Assembly (NCBI GenBank): GCA_026967815.1
Contig: JAPUUO010000041.1
Span: 1-10,944 of the forward strand
From: Candidatus Bathyarchaeota archaeon
Lineage (GTDB): Archaea > Thermoproteota > Bathyarchaeia > Bathyarchaeales > Bathyarchaeaceae
Direction of reading: 5' to 3'
DNA length: 10,944 nt
The notes beneath the pieces were generated by a model. It was not told where the DNA came from and did not search any database. It saw only the letters and a list, made by a program, of their open reading frames with translations. A program made the position numbers and the translations under genes. Shown piece after piece: positions 7,874-10,944 of the stretch. The first letter of the stretch is position 1. Every line of letters starts with the position of its first letter.

Positions 7874-7882
7874 GATATAATA
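7874..7882 (+). promoter_or_regulatory. candidate TATA element for alaX
   Basis: GATATAATA is centred 27 bp before the alaX ATG at 7905, the same distance as at purF, and shares GATATA with the two other TATA elements. GTGAT at 7894-7898 lies six bases before the ATG and could be a Shine-Dalgarno, or the message may be leaderless. Confidence 0.45.
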
Positions 7883-7904
7883 ACTTGATAATAGTGATGA
7901 AGCA

Positions 7905-8636
7905 ATGCCAACTAAACCCCTATACCTATATGACAGCTATATGAAAGAATTCGAATCAAAAATAGAACTTGTAACAGCTAATCATATAGTGTTGGATCAA
8001 ACAGCCTTTCATCCACTCACAGGCGGCGTAGCCTACGATATGGGATACTTAATGAACGGAGGCCTGAAGTATCAAGTCGTGAAGGTGGAGATCAACAGAG
8101 AAACAAAAGACATAAGTCACATACTTGAAGAGAAAGCGGACTTGAACCAAGGAGAACATGTAAAAGGAATACTAGACTGGGACAGAAGATACCGATTAAT
8201 GCGATTCCACACTGCTGCGCACCTGATAGCAGCTATCATGTACAATGACTATAACGCATTGGTGACAGGAGGACAAATAGACTACAAGCATGCAAAAATA
8301 GACTTCAACCTTCCCAGAACGGATCGAGAAATATTCGAAGCCGCTGTTGAAAAAGCTAACGAAGAAGCGAGTAGAAACGTTTCATTAAAAATCTATTTCT
8401 TGACAAGGAAGGAAGCCTTGAAAATTCCTGGAATAGTAAAATTAGCTGAGAGAATGCCTCCACAAGAAAAAGAATTGAGGATTGTGGAGATACCCAGCAT
8501 AGATGTACAAGCCGACGGCGGACCACACGTCAAGAACACCAAGGAAATAGGAAAAATACACCTCTTAAAGATAGAAAACAAAGGAAAAAACAAAAGAAGA
8601 ATATATTTTGACGCAGAAAAAAGACATGTGCCTTGA
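7905..8636 (+). CDS. alaX: AlaX-M, alanyl-tRNA editing deacylase
   Basis: Stand-alone relative of the AlaRS editing domain that hydrolyses Ser- or Gly-tRNA-Ala in trans in the cytoplasm. Its 243 residues fit the medium AlaX-M type: an N-terminal beta-barrel part with FHPLTGGVAYDMG (about 36-48) in place of the usual glycine-rich GGGQP motif, then the zinc site H102-T-A-A-H106 and, near the C terminus, D204-G-G-P-H208 followed by VKNTKEIG. The classic pattern is CxxxH, so the cysteine ligand is Asp here. I believe ADGGxH occurs in other archaeal AlaX-M proteins but cannot check this. There is no link to purine synthesis; it sits between purF and purD with its own TATA element and a hairpin after the stop, so it looks like an independent unit. 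Confidence 0.9.
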   Translation: MPTKPLYLYDSYMKEFESKIELVTANHIVLDQTAFHPLTGGVAYDMGYLMNGGLKYQVVKVEINRETKDISHILEEKADLNQGEHVKGILDWDRRYRLMRFHTAAHLIAAIMYNDYNALVTGGQIDYKHAKIDFNLPRTDREIFEAAVEKANEEASRNVSLKIYFLTRKEALKIPGIVKLAERMPPQEKELRIVEIPSIDVQADGGPHVKNTKEIGKIHLLKIENKGKNKRRIYFDAEKRHVP

Positions 8637-8685
8637 GAGCTAGGTACCAGCCTTAAGGTTTTGAAACCTGCTTGTGCTAGAGCTC
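8637..8685 (+). terminator. hairpin directly after alaX, possible bidirectional terminator
   Basis: The segment starts right at the alaX stop and has outer arms GAGCT (8637-8641) and AGCTC (8681-8685) plus a perfect inner stem AGGTTT (8656-8661)/AAACCT (8664-8669). The parts between pair only partly. It lies between two convergent genes, a usual place for a terminator, but has no long T-run. Confidence 0.35.
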
Positions 8686-8718
8686 GACATGAAACGAAAA
8701 CCATGAGACGGTTAGGTA

Positions 8719-8907
8719 TTATACGCGGGCTGCTTGTTTTCTGATATCCTTACCCAAGAGCAAAGAAAAAATGAAAATGCAGACGAGTGCTACTATAAGC
8801 CAGATCATGTCTTGTGTATACAGTAATTCGTATAGAAAAACCGCTATCCAGAAAATTACAAGAAAGACATCGATGATTAACCCTTTGGCAATTTTCCTTT
8901 TGGTCAT
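8719..8907 (-). CDS. small two-helix membrane protein, unknown function
   Basis: A 62-residue product on the opposite strand, read from the ATG at 8907 to TAA at 8719-8721. It has a basic N terminus (TKRK), a hydrophobic helix about residues 10-30, a short loop (TQD), a second hydrophobic helix about 34-51, and a basic tail (KDIRKQAAR). Both ends basic fits two membrane spans with both termini in the cytoplasm. This ordered pattern is more like a real protein than a chance frame, and no other gene covers the stretch. A weak TATA-like TTTTAGG (complement of about 8931-8939) lies some 25-30 bases upstream; no clear Shine-Dalgarno is seen. I do not recognise a family. It converges with alaX across the hairpin at 8637-8685. 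Confidence 0.5.
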   Translation of the reverse strand: MTKRKIAKGLIIDVFLVIFWIAVFLYELLYTQDMIWLIVALVCIFIFSLLLGKDIRKQAARV

Positions 8908-9081
8908 CTAATTACCCAAGTCTCTTGTATCCTAAAATCCGTGCCGGCAGAGGCTATAAGGTTTCTCCTTTGCTCGTTATGTTACAGATATCGTTTCTGC
9001 TTTGATGAACTGACAAATACGCTGGTCTCTACATGAAAGCGTGAAAGAAACTAGGATTCCGTTGACAGCCGGTGTGTAGGG

Positions 9082-9091
9082 AAATTTTTAT
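9082..9091 (+). promoter_or_regulatory. weak candidate TATA element for purD
   Basis: AAATTTTTAT lies about 70 bp before the proposed purD start, predicting a leader near 45 nt. It does not share the GATATA core of the other three elements, so the call is tentative. Confidence 0.28.
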
Positions 9092-9143
9092 CGGCAAGCA
9101 TCGAAGATAGGTTGTTGAAAGCATCATAATAATAGGAATCTGT

Positions 9144-9150
9144 GGGGGGT
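9144..9150 (+). promoter_or_regulatory. G-rich Shine-Dalgarno-like site before purD
   Basis: GGGGGGT can pair with the archaeal 16S tail (G-U at one position) and sits seven bases before an in-frame CTG at 9158. The spacing is like that of purM, purF and the PurP-like gene. It supports initiation at 9158 rather than at GTG 9185, which lies inside the conserved first strand. Confidence 0.45.
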
Positions 9151-9157
9151 CTCACCA

Positions 9158-10576
9158 CTGCCAGAGAAAGTCGGCGTTTTAGCCGTGTCCTACGGTGCCA
9201 GAGCAGCAGCAATGATCGATGCTTTTGCGCGCAGTCAAAATTATCGAGTGGGAATTTACGTCGCAGACAAGCAGAGAAACCCGTTTAATGTGAAAAGAGC
9301 CAAAGAACATGTCGTTATCCCAGATCTCAACATTGAACAGATCTGCAAATTCGCCAAGAGATACAAACACAAAATCGATTTCGGCATAGTGGGTCCAGAA
9401 AAACCTATAATCAATGGCATTCGAGATATTGTCGAAAAAGAAATCGACATACCTCTCATATGTCCAACAAAAGAATATGCTCTCGAAGCCAGCAAAGTTG
9501 CCCAAAGATTACTCTTCCAAAGAGTTGTGCCCGAAACTAACCCGAAATTCAAGGTTTTTAATCCTAAAGACTACACTGTAACTGCAGTTAAAAGAGAAGT
9601 CAACAAATGGCTAAATGAAATAGGGAATGAGGTTGCAGTGAAACCTGATCGACCAGCCGCTGGTAAAGGAGTGGGTGTCTGGGGCGATCACTTCAACACT
9701 CGTGAAGAACTAGTCGACCACTTCATGTCCAACATTGAATATGGACCAGTAATAATCGAAGAAAAGATTGAAGGTGAAGAATCTAGCTTTCAAGCATTTT
9801 GCGACGGAAAGCACTTAGTGCCGCTACCTGAAACTCGAGATTATAAGCGTGCGTTTGACAAAGACAAGGGTCCAAACACGGGTGGAATGGGTTCCTACAA
9901 AGATGTCGGCGACATACTACCCTTCATGACCACAGTTGACAAGGAGAAGGAAATCGACATAGTAAACAAGGTTTTCAGGGAATTACGGAGACGAGCAGCA
10001 AGCACTGACTTACGTGGCATCCCTTTTTACGATGCTTTCATTCACACCAGCGCAGGTCCTAAGCTTCTCGAAAACAATAGCCGCCCGGGTGACCCGGAGA
10101 TACAAAATATTCTACCTGTGTTAAAAGACGATTTCGTTGACATATGCTACAAAATGCTCGAAGGGAATTTGATAGGGGTAAATCTTGAAACAAAAGCAAC
10201 AGTTGTCACCTATAAAGTGCCGCCGAACTACGGCGGATTTGTAGATACATTTCCTGAACGCGTCAAAACTGACGAAGCAAATAAGCCAGTTAGTCTCGTT
10301 CAGGCGGAGAAGCTTGCTGAAAAATATAAGGATGCAATTCGGATTTATCCCGCTTCAACAGAACTCAGAGAGAATGGAAATATCTACGCTCTTAGGTCAA
10401 GAGCCGTTAGTGTGGTCGGCATCGGAAACAGTATTCATGAAGCAAGAGAAATCTCGCTGGAAGGCACCAAGGAAATTACGGGAGGATCGCTTTGGAACAG
10501 AACCGACATAGCGTCTAGAGAACACATAAGAAAAAGCATCGAACACATGGAAAAATTGAGGCTATCCAAGAGATGA
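9158..10576 (+). CDS. purD: PurD, GAR synthetase, with apparent CTG start
   Basis: ATP-grasp ligase joining glycine to phosphoribosylamine, the step after PurF. The frame is open back to a TGA at 9116, yet the only standard start is GTG 9185, which cuts into the first beta strand (EKVGVLAV). CTG 9158 with GGGGGGT seven bases before it gives 472 residues, close to archaeal PurD; a base error at this codon is also possible. ATP-grasp signatures are K162, PAAGKGVGV (166 onward), the EEKIEGEESSF segment, a DYKR in place of DHKR, KGPNTGGMGSY (N240) and ENNSRPGDPEIQ with metal ligands E305/N307. The usual GxGGREHA loop near the N terminus reads SYGARAAA. NSRPGDPE replaces NVRFGDPE. The TGA overlaps the next gene's ATG by 4 bp, so the two are translationally coupled. 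Confidence 0.88.
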   Translation: MPEKVGVLAVSYGARAAAMIDAFARSQNYRVGIYVADKQRNPFNVKRAKEHVVIPDLNIEQICKFAKRYKHKIDFGIVGPEKPIINGIRDIVEKEIDIPLICPTKEYALEASKVAQRLLFQRVVPETNPKFKVFNPKDYTVTAVKREVNKWLNEIGNEVAVKPDRPAAGKGVGVWGDHFNTREELVDHFMSNIEYGPVIIEEKIEGEESSFQAFCDGKHLVPLPETRDYKRAFDKDKGPNTGGMGSYKDVGDILPFMTTVDKEKEIDIVNKVFRELRRRAASTDLRGIPFYDAFIHTSAGPKLLENNSRPGDPEIQNILPVLKDDFVDICYKMLEGNLIGVNLETKATVVTYKVPPNYGGFVDTFPERVKTDEANKPVSLVQAEKLAEKYKDAIRIYPASTELRENGNIYALRSRAVSVVGIGNSIHEAREISLEGTKEITGGSLWNRTDIASREHIRKSIEHMEKLRLSKR

Positions 10577-10944
10577 GCAAAGCCTCACAGAGAATTTTCA
10601 TCTCCGATTGTGAAGGACCAATATCAAAAAACGATAACGCGTTTGAGCTTGCGGCTCACTATATCCCACAAGGGGACAACTTCTTCACATTAATAAGCAG
10701 CTACGATGACATTCTGGCCGACATCGTGAAGAAACCGGGCTATACAGCTGGAGACACTTTGAAGCTCATACTTCCATTTCTCAAAGCTTACGGCGCAACC
10801 AATCAAGGCATAACAGAATACTCTTCCAAAAATGTGCTCTTGGTTCCCGGAGCCAAACACATGCTTCAATTTGTCAAAGCGGTTATGCCATCGTTTATTG
10901 TCAGCACAAGTTATGAACAGTATATGCGAGCCTTATGTTACCTC
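10573..10944 (+). CDS. HAD-superfamily hydrolase-like protein (EhaR/COG4030-like), 3'-truncated
   Basis: The frame runs from ATG 10573 to the window edge without a stop, giving 124 residues. It starts inside the purD stop (ATGA), so it belongs to the purD operon. HAD motif I is recognisable as FISDCEGPIS: D12 is the nucleophile candidate, but the second Asp of the common DxD is E14. A second HAD element, IVSTSYEQY (S111/T112), matches motif II. Motifs III and IV lie beyond the edge. From memory the opening, with SDCEGPISKNDNAFEL and the YDD..AGDTLKLILPF stretch, closely resembles archaeal proteins annotated as EhaR or COG4030, predicted HAD hydrolases of unknown substrate. The coupling to PurD hints at a phosphorylated metabolite related to purines, but this is inference. 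Confidence 0.75.
   Translation, partial: MSKASQRIFISDCEGPISKNDNAFELAAHYIPQGDNFFTLISSYDDILADIVKKPGYTAGDTLKLILPFLKAYGATNQGITEYSSKNVLLVPGAKHMLQFVKAVMPSFIVSTSYEQYMRALCYL

Larger units (their letters stand above)
8908..9157. other. intergenic region between divergent small ORF and purD
   Basis: 250 bases without a credible protein frame. No tRNA, C/D-box pair, repeat array or strong stem was found by eye. It should hold the promoters of the minus-strand small gene and of purD. If the small membrane protein gene is not real, the gene-free stretch is 8637-9157. Confidence 0.6.

Noticed and set aside
7746..7904. Possible tRNA or small RNA in the purF-alaX gap
   Set aside because: No T-loop, anticodon stem or acceptor pairing could be found; only a weak long-range inverted repeat and the alaX TATA element.
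9003..9013. TGATGA followed by ACTGA, reminiscent of C and D boxes of a guide RNA
   Set aside because: The two boxes are one base apart, leaving no room for a guide, and no second C'/D' pair is nearby.

Overview
The window looks like part of a moderately AT-rich archaeal chromosome, most likely Thermoproteota/Bathyarchaeia-like; that placement is an inference. The archaeal signs are TATA-type elements about 25-30 bp before several starts, GGTGA/AGGTG Shine-Dalgarno sequences, a PurP-family gene (an archaeal purine enzyme), an archaeal-type AlaX-M, and a HAD protein of a type I know from archaea. All genes but one lie on the + strand and gene density is high. There is no sign of phage, IS elements, CRISPR or stable RNA genes.

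Layout: (1) 1-2127 is the 3' part of a fused AAA+/von Willebrand A chelatase subunit (ChlI-ChlD type), cut by the window edge. (2) 2193-3554 holds purE (class II type) and purC, the same pair that is fused in animals as PAICS. (3) 3629-6171 holds an enlarged, divergent PurP-family ATP-grasp gene followed by purM. (4) 6252-7745 is purF with its own TATA element. (5) 7905-8636 is alaX, a trans-editing deacylase for mischarged tRNA-Ala, with its own TATA element. It is followed by a hairpin and by a convergent 62-aa two-helix membrane protein gene (8719-8907, minus strand). (6) 9158-10576 is purD, apparently without an ATG/GTG/TTG start at the right place. It overlaps by 4 bp (ATGA) the start of a HAD-family gene that runs off the right edge.

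Together purF (PRPP to PRA), purD (PRA to GAR), purM (FGAM to AIR), purE (AIR to CAIR), purC (CAIR to SAICAR) and the PurP homologue (candidate AICAR to FAICAR step) form most of an archaeal de novo IMP pathway. The steps not seen here are GAR formylation (PurN/PurT), FGAM synthesis (PurL/S/Q), PurB and PurO. No PurK is present, which fits the class II features of PurE.

The most notable pattern is that PurD, PurM, PurF and the PurP homologue each keep the fold-level signatures but deviate from textbook active-site motifs, while PurE and PurC look conventional. This may simply be a deeply branching lineage. It could also be a specialised set of pur enzymes with a HAD phosphatase-like protein attached. 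The sequence alone cannot decide between these.
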